From Acidobacteriota bacterium (GTDB lineage Bacteria > Acidobacteriota > Thermoanaerobaculia > UBA5066): a stretch of 64,000 nt of DNA. Numbering within the stretch: the first letter of the stretch is position 1; each line of letters begins with the position of its first letter. Location: NCBI GenBank assembly GCA_016716715.1, contig JADJVE010000002.1, forward strand, positions 186,001 to 250,000, written 5' to 3'. Positions 1 through 9,737 of the stretch are shown here, piece after piece. Made by a program: the position numbers and the translations under genes. Below the pieces are notes generated by a model. That model worked only from the letters and a program-made list of their open reading frames with translations, did no database searches and was not told the DNA's origin.

Positions 1-2
1 CG

Positions 3-350
3 GACGGCAGGCGCCTCCCGATGCCGTCGCAGCGCCGCATGGCCGAGGGGATTCCCGACCTCCGCAGGATGCTCAACGAAGCGAAGGTGCAGCGCGACCC
101 GCTGAACGGCTACTTCCCCGGCGCCGTGCGCGAGGAGCGGCTCGGCTTCTTCGCGATCCCCGGCGAGGAAATCGTCTTCGACAAGGTCGCGGTGAACTCG
201 CGGACGCTCGCGTCGGGCGACATTTACTTCGAATCCCCGAAAGCGGCGTGGGAGCCGGGGATCTACACGTTCGTCATCGAAAACCGGGACGTGCACGTGC
301 GGCTGCCCCTGACCCTCGGGATCGACGTACCGCTCGAACGCGTCCGATAG
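3..350 (+). CDS. Hypothetical protein, 5' end outside the window
   Basis: The reading frame is open to the left edge, so only the C-terminal part (about 115 residues) is visible. An internal ATG at 21 exists, but nothing marks it as the true start. The sequence has alternating charged and beta-type hydrophobic segments (GFFAIPGEEIVFDK, GIYTFVIENRDVHVRLPL) with no membrane span or motif I recognise. It ends 10 bases before the convergent phosphoesterase gene. Function unknown; it could be the tail of a larger secreted or beta-sandwich protein. Confidence 0.5.
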   Translation, partial: DGRRLPMPSQRRMAEGIPDLRRMLNEAKVQRDPLNGYFPGAVREERLGFFAIPGEEIVFDKVAVNSRTLASGDIYFESPKAAWEPGIYTFVIENRDVHVRLPLTLGIDVPLERVR

Positions 351-360
351 GCGATAGGCC

Positions 361-2856
361 TCAGTCGCCGCCCTTCTCCTTCAGGCGAACCCACGAGGCG
401 TTCACGGGCGCCGGCATCACGGCCTCGGCTCCGCGCACGCTCTTCCAGATCGCCTCGTTGAGGGCGAGGTCGGGCGCCGCGTCCTCCCGGGTGAAGTCCC
501 AGGAGTTGGACGCGGCCTGCATCGGCGCGCCGTCCGGGTTCATCTCGTAGAACGGAATCTTCGTCTCGCGGTGGACGAAGGGCGCAAGGTCCGGCGCGTC
601 CGCGAAGGCGTTCGTCATGGGCGTCGCGCCCGCATCGTGCTGCGACAGCGGCGGGAGTCCGAGCAGCAGCTCCATCGTGCGGAGCATCGACACCGTGGAG
701 TACATCGTCGAGTCCACGAAGCCCTTGCGGCGGGTGTACGGCGAAACCACGAAGCCGACGGTCCGGTGCGCGTCGACGTGGTCCGAGCCGTTCTGCGCGT
801 CGTCCTCGATCACGAAGATCGCGGTGTCCTTCCAGAACGGCGAATGCGAGATCGCCTCGACGAGGCGCCCGAGCGCGACGTCGTTCTCGGCCACCATCGC
901 GCGCGGCGAGCGCCCACCCTTCTTCGTCCCCACCGTATGGTCGTTCCCGAGCCGCAGAATCAGGAGGCGCGGCATCTCCTTCGCCTTCGCAAAGCCGCGG
1001 AACTCCTTGAGGAAGACGTCGACGCGCGCGTTGTCGAGGATGTCCGTGTCGAATCCGGGGAAGAAGGGGCAGGTGTTCCCCTTCAGCGCGCCTGTCGCTC
1101 CCTCCTCGAGGTTCATCGTCGTCGGCGACCACTCCGCGGAGGTGCCGACGAATTCCCCGTAATTGCGCAGGGTCAGGCCCGCGCGCGCGGCCGCGTCCCA
1201 CAGGTAGCCGTTCGTCGGGTACGCGTTCGCGTCGTTTCCCTCGAAGAGGTACGAGAAGGCGACGTTGCCGTAGACCGGCGGCCAGACCTTTTCGACGAAA
1301 TCCGTGGCGTATGCGCCCATCGACCAGTTGTGGCCGTCCGCCGACACCTCGGCGTCGCAATAGAGGTTGTCGAGGAGGACGAAGTCCTCCGCGAGCGCGT
1401 GGGCATTCGGCGTCACCTCGCGCCCGAAGATCGTGAGGGACGGGTCGCCGTTGCCCTGCGGGAGGTCGCCGAGCACCTGATCGTACGTGCGGTTCTCGCG
1501 GATCACGTAGACGACGTGCTTGATCGGCGAGACGCCGCCGGGTGCCGCCGGGACGACCGCCGAGGCCTTTGCGGGCGACGCCCCGCGCGCGGCCGGCCGG
1601 CGGTTCGCGTACGCGCGCACCGTGTGCGCCGCGAGCGCCTTCGGCGACGGGACGTCGATCCGGGAAACGGAGCCCGGAATCGTGCGCGTCTTCTTCCAGG
1701 CCTTCTTGTCGTCGCCTTTCTTCGTGGGGTCGGGCCCGCCGGCCGCGTTCGCCCACGACCAGCCGCCCTTCGCGTTCGCGACCCAGAGCGTCCTGCCGTC
1801 CGGGGAGAGCGCGAGGGCGGCGGGATACCAGCCGCTCGGGATGAAGCCCTTCGTTCGGGCCGCGCGAAGATCGCCGCCGACGTCGACGACGGCCACGGCG
1901 TCGTCGTCGGCGTTCGCAACGTAGAGCGTTCGTCCGTCCGGGGAGAGCGAGAGCGCGTTCGGCGTCGAGCCGTCCGGGAGCGCGTCCGCCGACGGCGTGC
2001 CGGGGCCGTCCGGCCCGAGCGCGACGGAGATCTGCCGCACCACGGTGCGCGAGGCGAGGTCCACGGCGGCGACGAGGTTGCGGTTCGACTGGGCGACAAA
2101 GAGCGTACGGCCGTCGCGCGAAAAGAGCACGTCCGAGGGGTGATCCGCGGTCTTCACGGTCGCGACGACGGCACCGGTCGCGGTGTCGAGGAGCGACACA
2201 GACGCGGCCCCCCAGTTCCCCACCGCGAGGAGCGTCCCGTCCGCCGAGAGAACCGGGCGGTAGGGGTGGACGCCGACCGCGACCGTCGCCACCACCGTGC
2301 GCGACGCCAGGTCGATCCGGACGACGTCGTTCAAGAGGATCCGCGCGGCCCACAGGCTCTTCCCGTCCGCGGAGGCGGCGAGGCCGGAGGGCGCGGCGTC
2401 GAGTCGGGCACTCTCGCCGGCCGCGAGCACGGAAAGGGAGGGCTCGGCGGCGAAGCGGTCATTCTCCAGCCGGTACACGAGCACGTTCTTGCCGCCGGCG
2501 CCGGCGAGGTACACGCGCTTTCCGTCCGGAGAGATCGCGAGACCGAGCCAGGATTTCTTGACGGGCTCTTTCGCGAGCGACTTCCCCGTCGCCGCGTCGA
2601 GGAGATGCAGCGACTGGTCGTCGGACCCGGTGCAGGCCGCGACGACCCGCTTCCCGTCCGGGGTGAGGGCGAGCGCGAAGGGATACGGCGCGACCTCGGT
2701 CTGGGTCCCGGTGGGCGTCAGGAGCCGTCCGTTCGGCAAGAGCGTCTCTCCCGTCGGGAGCTTCCCAGGGACGGAGCGCTCCGCGGCCGGGCCGGACGGC
2801 GCGAGGGCGAGGGCGAAGGCGGCGGCGAGAACGGTTCGCAGGAAAGCACGGTGCAT
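361..2856 (-). CDS. Secreted YVTN beta-propeller phosphoesterase (PF04185-type)
   Basis: 831 residues. An N-terminal signal peptide (about residues 1-25, hydrophobic core ending in PAAE) directs export. Residues about 60-400 hold repeated blades of the LSPDGRTLYVANADDDAV type, the YVTN/NHL-like beta-propeller signature. From about residue 446 the sequence HVVYVIRENRTYDQVLG opens a phosphoesterase (phospholipase C/acid phosphatase) domain, followed by DGHNWS, NDHT and VIEDDAQNGSDHVDAHR, which fit its metal- and phosphate-binding loops. The propeller-phosphoesterase arrangement is common in secreted proteins of soil bacteria; the substrate is unknown. It is last in a leftward group behind the small secreted proteins and the Ser/Thr kinase, with a 30-base gap. 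The ATG at 2856 is supported by the signal peptide immediately after it. Confidence 0.88.
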   Translation of the reverse strand: MHRAFLRTVLAAAFALALAPSGPAAERSVPGKLPTGETLLPNGRLLTPTGTQTEVAPYPFALALTPDGKRVVAACTGSDDQSLHLLDAATGKSLAKEPVKKSWLGLAISPDGKRVYLAGAGGKNVLVYRLENDRFAAEPSLSVLAAGESARLDAAPSGLAASADGKSLWAARILLNDVVRIDLASRTVVATVAVGVHPYRPVLSADGTLLAVGNWGAASVSLLDTATGAVVATVKTADHPSDVLFSRDGRTLFVAQSNRNLVAAVDLASRTVVRQISVALGPDGPGTPSADALPDGSTPNALSLSPDGRTLYVANADDDAVAVVDVGGDLRAARTKGFIPSGWYPAALALSPDGRTLWVANAKGGWSWANAAGGPDPTKKGDDKKAWKKTRTIPGSVSRIDVPSPKALAAHTVRAYANRRPAARGASPAKASAVVPAAPGGVSPIKHVVYVIRENRTYDQVLGDLPQGNGDPSLTIFGREVTPNAHALAEDFVLLDNLYCDAEVSADGHNWSMGAYATDFVEKVWPPVYGNVAFSYLFEGNDANAYPTNGYLWDAAARAGLTLRNYGEFVGTSAEWSPTTMNLEEGATGALKGNTCPFFPGFDTDILDNARVDVFLKEFRGFAKAKEMPRLLILRLGNDHTVGTKKGGRSPRAMVAENDVALGRLVEAISHSPFWKDTAIFVIEDDAQNGSDHVDAHRTVGFVVSPYTRRKGFVDSTMYSTVSMLRTMELLLGLPPLSQHDAGATPMTNAFADAPDLAPFVHRETKIPFYEMNPDGAPMQAASNSWDFTREDAAPDLALNEAIWKSVRGAEAVMPAPVNASWVRLKEKGGD

Positions 2857-2886
2857 GGGCCGAGCCTACCGCGACCGCGCGGAGGC

Positions 2887-3339
2887 TCAGGGAATCGTGA
2901 TCGGCCCGTTCACCGAAGTGCGGACTTCGGTCAGCGTCTGTCCGGTCGCCGTGCGGATGACGTCCGCCATGTTGCCCGAGCTCGCGGCGTAGGTGGCGCC
3001 CGTCGTGGCGCGGCCCGCGATCCGGAACGAGCACCAGTACGACTTCGCCTGCGAGGGCGGGATGATCCCCGTCGCGTTCACCGCGACCGTGAGCGCCCCG
3101 GAGAACGAGCCGCCGGTGATCGCCTGCGACGCGCTCCCCGTGCCGATCACGTTGCCGCCGGCGAGCGGGGAGACGCCCGCGACCTCGACCTTTGAGATCG
3201 AGCAGTCCACGACGGCGGTCGACGCGCTCGGAATGTTCGAGATCGTGAGCGGAACCTGCAACGTGAAGTCCACGGCGGCGGCGGCCGGGGCGAGGGCGGC
3301 GGCGGCGATCGCGGCGAACAGGAGCGTCGGTCGGCGCAT
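2887..3339 (-). CDS. Small secreted protein of unknown function
   Basis: About 150 residues starting MRRPTLLFAAIAAAALAP, a clear signal peptide with cleavage probably after AAA. I chose the ATG at 3339 because GAGGAG lies just upstream and the signal peptide begins there; an in-frame GTG at 3357 would add six residues and overlap the preceding stop. The mature part is rich in Thr, Ser, Val and Ala with a beta-strand pattern and two cysteines (VDCSIS and YWCSF), suggesting an extracytoplasmic beta-sandwich with a possible disulfide. I recognise no family. It lies between the 26-residue repeat protein and the phosphoesterase, in an apparent operon. Confidence 0.75.
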   Translation of the reverse strand: MRRPTLLFAAIAAAALAPAAAAVDFTLQVPLTISNIPSASTAVVDCSISKVEVAGVSPLAGGNVIGTGSASQAITGGSFSGALTVAVNATGIIPPSQAKSYWCSFRIAGRATTGATYAASSGNMADVIRTATGQTLTEVRTSVNGPITIP

Positions 3340-3353
3340 GGGCTTCTCCTCGG

Positions 3354-3650
3354 TCACTTCTTGGGAGCCCCGACGGCGCGGAGCTCCGGTGTGGTGAGCG
3401 TCATCGGCTTGAACGGCTTCGGCGTGGGGACGTTCGCAAGAGATCCGCCCACCGCCTTCAATTCGCCCGTCTTGATCGTCATGGGCGTGAACGGCTTCGG
3501 TGTCGGGACGTTCTTGAGCGAGCCGCCCACGGCCTTGAGCTCGCCCGTCCGGATCGTCACGGGGACGAACGGCTTCGGCGCCGGCGTGGGCGCCTGCGCC
3601 GCAGCCGACGCCGCAGCGAGCAGCAGGAGCAGCGCTCCGCGTAAACGCAT
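3354..3650 (-). CDS. Secreted protein of three 26-residue tandem repeats
   Basis: 98 residues: a signal peptide (MRLRGALLLLLAAASAAAQA) followed by three near-identical 26-residue units. Each begins P(T/A)PKPF.P(M/V)T and continues with I.TGELKAVGGSL.NV; the third is slightly degenerate and closes the protein. The repeated PTPKPF segment is proline-rich and probably extended, while TGELKAVGG could form a short strand or turn. No known domain is recognised. It starts 19 bases after the kinase stop and its end meets the start of the next small secreted protein, so cotranscription is likely. It may be a periplasmic or cell-wall-associated linker; the function is unknown. Confidence 0.7.
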   Translation of the reverse strand: MRLRGALLLLLAAASAAAQAPTPAPKPFVPVTIRTGELKAVGGSLKNVPTPKPFTPMTIKTGELKAVGGSLANVPTPKPFKPMTLTTPELRAVGAPKK

Positions 3651-3669
3651 GGTCGGGGAATTCTACTCT

Positions 3670-6036
3670 TCAGGCCGGACCCGCGATCGCCGCGAACCGG
3701 GGGTCGGCGCGCAGGGCTTCGAAGTCCGGGTCGATCCGGGCCCGCGCGGCCGTGTAGGCGTGACGCTGCGCGGCGGCGCGCTCGAGCGCGTCGAGCGCCC
3801 GCTCCTTCTCCCCGAGGAGAGCCCAGCCCGCGGCCACGTAGTAGCGCGTGTACGGGTCGTCCGCTCCCATCCGCAGGCGCTCTTCGAAGGCGTCGAGCGC
3901 GACGCGGAGAGCGGACCTGCCGGACTCTGACCGGCCCAGGGCGAGGAGCACGCTTCCGATGTGGACGTGGAGCTCGACGATGATCCGCTCCTTCAAGGCG
4001 TGGTCGACGCGCCTCAGGAACGCGAGCTCCCGCCGATACTCTTCGAGCGCCTCGTCGTACCGCCCCTGGAGCGCGAGCGCGACGCCGAGGCGCATGTAGG
4101 CCCCGACGATCAGAACGCCCTCCCGCCCCGAAAGCCCGCGCTCCTGCAGCTCGATCGCCTGCCGCGCCGCGCGGTCCGCGAGCGGAAAGTCGCGGAGAAG
4201 GGTCGCCACGTGCGCGAGCTGGAGCGCGTACCAGCCGCCCTGGGGATTTCGCTGGAGGGCCCGCTCGAAGGACGCCGCCGCCTCCGGGAACATCCCCTTC
4301 CCGATGAAGTACGCGCGGCCGAGAGCGGCGTGGGCGCTCCCGTCCTCGGGATCCAGCTCGAGAGCGCGGCGGATCGCCTCGAATCCGCGCTCCTCGCGGC
4401 CGAGGGTCACGAGCGTGGCCCCGAGCTCGCGCCACGCGCGCGAGAGACGCGGCTCGAGGGCCAGCCCGCGCTCGAACGCCTGCACCGCACGCTCGAGAAG
4501 CTCGGGCATGGCGAGGTAGGTCGCCTTCGTGTCGTACGCGGCGCCGAGCTCGATCCACGCTCGCGCGTAGTTCGGGTCGAGCGCGACGGCCCGCTCGAAA
4601 AAGAGGATCGCGCGGTCAACCGACTCGCGGCTCTCGGCCCGGAGGTTCACGAGGCCCTTCGAGAACGCCTCGTAGGCGTCGACCACGTGCGTCGCCTCGC
4701 CCGCGCCGGAGGTGGGCCGGGCCGCGACGTGGAAGCCTTCGGCGAGCTGCGCGACGATCCGGTCCTGGAGCTCGAAGAGGTCGGCCATCGCCCCGTCGAC
4801 CTTCACGGTCGTGAGGACCTCGCCGGACTCGACCTCGCTGGCGCGCGCCGTGATCCGCACGCGTTCCCCGAGCCGTTGAAACCCGCCAGTGACGACCCAG
4901 CGCGCGCCGACCTCGCGCCCGAGCCGGGCCGCGAGCTCCGTCTCGCCGCGCGTGGCGTGTCCGGTCAGGCGCTTCTCGACCTCGCAGATCCGCTCGCACC
5001 CGATCACGGAGAGACCCGGGACCGCCTTCAGATCCGCCGTGACGGTCTCCATGATCCCCGTCCCGAGCCAGTCGTCCTCCGGGCTCCTCGTGATGTTCGT
5101 GAAGACGAGAACGGCCACCGCGTTCGCGGGCGGGGCGGGCGCCCCGGGGACGGGCGCTCCCGTCGCCGTCCGCGCGCCGCCGCGCGCGAGGGCCTCGAGG
5201 TCAAGGCGCGCGTCGCGCATCGTCTCGTACCGCCGCTCGCGGTCCTTCGCGAGCATCCGCAGGACGACGGCCTCGAGCTCCGGCGGGACGCCCTCGGCCG
5301 AACGGGAGAGCGGCGGCGGGTCCGCGTGGAGAAGGAGGTCGAGGGTTTCGACGGCGTTCGCGCCCTCGAACGGGCGCCGCCCGGTGACGGACTCCCAGAG
5401 GAGGACCCCGAGCGAGAAGATGTCCGTGCGCGCGTCGACGTCCTGGCCCCGCGCCTGCTCGGGTGACATGTACGCCACCGTCCCGACGATGACGCCGGGC
5501 AGGGACTGCGTCGGCCCCGCGGGGCCGGCGCTCCACGTCTCGCCCGAAAAGCCCGCCGGCGCCCGCCAGGCCGCGAGCCCGAAGTCGAGCACCTTCGCGC
5601 GGCCCGCAGCGTCCACGATGACGTTGCCGGGCTTGACGTCCCGGTGGACCACGCCGCGCGCGTGCGCCGACTCGAGCGCGGACGCGATCTGTTCCGCCAC
5701 GTCGAGGGCCTCGCCGGCGGACAGGGGACCCTCCTTGAGCCTCTCCGCCAGCGTCCGACCCTCCACGAACTCCATCGCGATGAACGGCACCACGGCACCG
5801 TCGCGCGGCGCCTCGTCGATCTCGTAGATCACGGCGATGTTCGGATGGCTGAGCTGCGAGGCGAGGCGCGCCTCGCGCAGGAGGCGCGCCGTCTCTTCGG
5901 CCGTGGCCGCGCCCCTGAGGACCTTGAGCGCGACGGGGCGGCGCAGCCGGAGGTCCTCCGCGCGCCACACCTCGCCCATTCCGCCGGCTCCGAGCCGCGC
6001 GTCGATCCGGTAGCGCCCCAGAACCTCCCCGATCAC
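3670..6036 (-). CDS. Ser/Thr protein kinase with CsgG/TolB-N-like domain and TPR repeats
   Basis: 788 residues. The N-terminal Hanks-type kinase has the glycine loop LGAGGMGEVW (15-24), the lysine in VALKVL (K38), the catalytic HRDVKPGN near residue 130 and DFG near 151, so it looks active. Residues about 310-440 (AVLVFTNITRSPEDDWLGTGIMETV onward) resemble the CsgG/FlgO/TolB-N-type domain often placed after kinases in acidobacterial proteins. The remainder (about 460-780) is a chain of TPR units with repeated ALE.DP and A...LG patterns. No membrane segment is visible, so it is probably cytoplasmic. It faces lpdA divergently across 84 bases and heads the leftward group of small secreted proteins and the phosphoesterase. 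Substrates are unknown; the TPRs probably recruit them. Confidence 0.9.
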   Translation of the reverse strand: MIGEVLGRYRIDARLGAGGMGEVWRAEDLRLRRPVALKVLRGAATAEETARLLREARLASQLSHPNIAVIYEIDEAPRDGAVVPFIAMEFVEGRTLAERLKEGPLSAGEALDVAEQIASALESAHARGVVHRDVKPGNVIVDAAGRAKVLDFGLAAWRAPAGFSGETWSAGPAGPTQSLPGVIVGTVAYMSPEQARGQDVDARTDIFSLGVLLWESVTGRRPFEGANAVETLDLLLHADPPPLSRSAEGVPPELEAVVLRMLAKDRERRYETMRDARLDLEALARGGARTATGAPVPGAPAPPANAVAVLVFTNITRSPEDDWLGTGIMETVTADLKAVPGLSVIGCERICEVEKRLTGHATRGETELAARLGREVGARWVVTGGFQRLGERVRITARASEVESGEVLTTVKVDGAMADLFELQDRIVAQLAEGFHVAARPTSGAGEATHVVDAYEAFSKGLVNLRAESRESVDRAILFFERAVALDPNYARAWIELGAAYDTKATYLAMPELLERAVQAFERGLALEPRLSRAWRELGATLVTLGREERGFEAIRRALELDPEDGSAHAALGRAYFIGKGMFPEAAASFERALQRNPQGGWYALQLAHVATLLRDFPLADRAARQAIELQERGLSGREGVLIVGAYMRLGVALALQGRYDEALEEYRRELAFLRRVDHALKERIIVELHVHIGSVLLALGRSESGRSALRVALDAFEERLRMGADDPYTRYYVAAGWALLGEKERALDALERAAAQRHAYTAARARIDPDFEALRADPRFAAIAGPA

Positions 6037-6058
6037 CTGCGCATCTTAGGACTCTCCG

Positions 6059-6064
6059 TATAAT
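6059..6064 (+). promoter_or_regulatory. Possible -10 element for lpdA
   Basis: A perfect TATAAT lies 57 bases before the lpdA ATG in the kinase/lpdA divergent gap. No good -35 hexamer is seen 16-18 bases upstream, so the assignment rests on the -10 alone. A strong AAGGAG Shine-Dalgarno follows just before the ATG. Confidence 0.4.
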
Positions 6065-6120
6065 TCCTTCTGCCGCGCGACCGCCCCCACCCCGCGTGCG
6101 CCCTCATCAAGGAGAGTGAG

Positions 6121-7501
<1,381 letters not shown>

Positions 7502-7530
<29 letters not shown>

Positions 7531-8965
7531 GACCCTCGGCCGCGTCGCGCTGGCGCTCCTCGGCGTCGCCGCGGCGACCGCGGCCGGCCGGGCGCTCGGC
7601 GCGAACGCGACGACCATCGGCTTCGTCTACCTCGTCGTCGTCCTCTTCACCGCGGCGCGCCTCGGCTTCGCGGCATCGGCGACCGCGTCGCTCGCGGCGA
7701 CGGCGTCCTACAACTACTTCTTCCTCCCCCCCGTCGGGACGTGGACGATCGCGGCCCCGGCGAACTGGGTCGCCCTCACCGCCTTCCTTCTCGCGTCGGT
7801 TCTCGTGAGCCGGCTCGTCGCGAGCGAGCAGCGCCGCGCGGAAGAAGCCGAGGCGCGCCGGAGTGAGATGGAGGCCCTCTACGAGCTCTCGGTCGACCTC
7901 TTCGCGGCGACGAACAGGGTCGGGGCGCTCGGCGACGCCGCGGGGCGCGCCCTGCGCTCGATCGACGCCCGCGGGGGCGCTCTCGTCCTCTATCCCGGCG
8001 TGTCCGGCCGCGGGGACGTCGTCGTCGCGACCGGCGACCACAGGTTCGACCCCTCGGACCCGCTCCTCGAGAGCGTCGGCCGGAGCGCCGAGGCGGCCGA
8101 GGTGCCGGCGGCAGACGGAGCGCGGGACGCATACCTCCCGCTCGCCCTCGGGGGCCGGTCGAGCGGCGTCCTTCTCGTCCGCGGGACGCGCGCCGACCGC
8201 CACGCCCTCGCGTCCGTCGGCCGCCTCGTCGCCCTCGCCGTCGAGCGCGAGAAGTTCCTCGAGGAGAGGTCTCACCTCGAGGCGCTGCGCGAGAGCGACG
8301 CGCTCAAGACCTCGCTCCTGAGGGCGGTGTCCCACGACCTGCGGACACCCATCACCGCGATCCAGCTCGGCCTCGAGCGCCTCCGCCGGACCGCCGCGGC
8401 CCCGGCGGACGTCCACGAAGTCTCCGCCGAGACGGAACGGCTGTCGCGCCGGATCGACAACCTCCTCGCGATGGCGCGCCTGGACGCGGGGACGTACGTC
8501 CCGCGTCCCGAGCCGACGCCGGCGGCAGACCTCTTCCGGGCGGCGCTCGAGGCCCTGCCGCTCGTCCTCTCCGCCCGGACGATCGACGTCCGGGTCGCGC
8601 CCGACATGCCCGACGCCGTTGCCGATCCCGCCCTCGCGGTCGAGATCCTCGCGAACCTCCTCGAGAACGCGGCGCGCGCCGCTCCGGCCCCGGCCGCGCT
8701 CGAGCTGGACGCCACGCCCCATCCGACGGATGTCGGAAGAGTCCGGCTGGACGTTCTCGACCGCGGTGCGGGAGTCCCCAACGACGTGAAGCGCGCGGCC
8801 TCGTCGGGCGGCTCCCCGGCCGAGGCCGGCCGCGCGGGCCTCGGCCTCGTGATCTGCGCCTCGCTGGCGCGCGCGATGGGCGGCTCGATTGCGCTCCTCG
8901 ACCGGCCGGGCGGCGGAACGATCGCACGGCTCGACCTTCCCGCCGCGGCGGGGGCCTCCGCATGA
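7502..8965 (+). CDS. kdpD: KdpD C-terminal half: DUF4118 membrane domain plus histidine kinase
   Basis: The frame encodes a DUF4118-type membrane region with hydrophobic segments from VALALLGVAAATAAG through ANWVALTAFLLASVLVS, then a coiled, GAF-like stretch and a histidine kinase: H-box SHDLRTPIT, N-box LANLLENAA, G1 DRGAGVP and G2 GLGLVICASL. It therefore corresponds to the kinase half of KdpD without the N-terminal KdpD/Usp domains, which are encoded separately at 15513. The only canonical start in frame is GTG 7805, which would delete the membrane domain. The frame opens at 7445; CTG 7502 (GAGG nine bases upstream) or a codon near 7535 are the possible starts, so the left end is uncertain. 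The stop overlaps the kdpE ATG (ATGA). Confidence 0.85.
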
Positions 8966-9657
8966 CGCGCGCCCTCGCGACGATCCTCGTCGTCGACGAC
9001 GACCCCTCCATCCGGCGCGGCGTCGCGGCGGAGCTCGCGGCCGCCGGCTACGAAACGCTGGAGGCGGCCGACGGCGAGGAGGGCGCCCGGCTCGCCGCCG
9101 AGCACGAGCCCGACCTCGTCCTCACGGACATCGCGATGCCGGTCGTCGACGGTTTCGAGCTCATCGCACGCCTCCGCAAGGCGGGCCGGACGCCGATCCT
9201 CGTCCTGTCCGTGCGCGGCGGGGACGACGACAAGATCCGCGCGCTCGACCTCGGAGCCGACGACTACGTCGTCAAACCCTTCTCCGTACCCGAGCTCCTC
9301 GCGCGCGTGAGAGCCCAGCTGCGGCGGCACGCCGACGAGAGTGCGGCGGACGTCCTGGAATTCCCGGGCCTCACGCTGGACCGCGAGCGCCGGCGCGTCG
9401 TGGTCGAGGGCAAGGAGATCCGCCTCACGCCTACGGAGCTCGCGATCCTCGAGCTGCTCGCCTCGCACGCCGGGAAGCCCATCACGATCCGCCAGATCAT
9501 CGGCCGCGTCTGGCACGGGGCTCCGGGCACGACGCCCGACGCCGTGCGCGTCCACGTCGGCTCGCTCCGCAAGAAGATCGAGCCCGACCCCGCCCGGCCG
9601 CGCTACATCGTGACGGAGCCCTGGGTGGGCTACCGGTTCGTCGCCGAGCCCATCTGA
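8962..9657 (+). CDS. kdpE: KdpE response regulator, OmpR/PhoB family
   Basis: 231 residues. The receiver domain has the acidic pocket VVDDDP (12-14), the phosphoacceptor D56 in LVLTDIAMP and a conserved Lys in VVKPFS. The C-terminal winged-helix domain (LTPTELAILELLASHAGKPIT and DAVRVHVGSLRKKIEPDP) is typical of OmpR/PhoB regulators, and the ending RYIVTEPWVGYRF is KdpE-like. Its ATG overlaps the histidine kinase stop, so the pair is translationally coupled. It probably activates kdpFABC under potassium limitation; the tandem TTTAG repeats just downstream are a good candidate binding site. Confidence 0.93.
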   Translation: MTRALATILVVDDDPSIRRGVAAELAAAGYETLEAADGEEGARLAAEHEPDLVLTDIAMPVVDGFELIARLRKAGRTPILVLSVRGGDDDKIRALDLGADDYVVKPFSVPELLARVRAQLRRHADESAADVLEFPGLTLDRERRRVVVEGKEIRLTPTELAILELLASHAGKPITIRQIIGRVWHGAPGTTPDAVRVHVGSLRKKIEPDPARPRYIVTEPWVGYRFVAEPI

Positions 9658-9673
9658 CGCCCGCGGCGCCCGT

Positions 9674-9713
9674 CCTTTAGGACATCCTTAGAACTCTCTC
9701 CGGACTTTCTTGG
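9674..9713 (+). promoter_or_regulatory. Putative KdpE-controlled promoter region, copy 1
   Basis: Tandem half-sites TTTAG (9676) and CTTAG (9687) are 11 bases apart, one helical turn, as expected for an OmpR-family dimer. They are followed by CTCTCTCCGGACTT. The block matches the sequence at 18735-18774 at about 32 of 40 positions, and in both places the first TTTAG lies exactly 62 bases before the start codon. It precedes the barrel gene and kdpFABC. KdpE binding is inferred. Confidence 0.55.
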
Positions 9714-9737
9714 CGAGGTGCGCGCACCTTCTCCGCC

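Noticed and set aside
2571..2590. GGATTTCTTGACGG, similar to the low-GC motif
   Set aside because: It lacks the GAAGG half and is part of an otherwise ordinary coding segment (V-K-K-S-W).
571..3195. An 874-codon plus-strand frame opposite the phosphoesterase
   Set aside because: Arg-rich shadow of the real minus-strand gene, which has a signal peptide and recognised domains.
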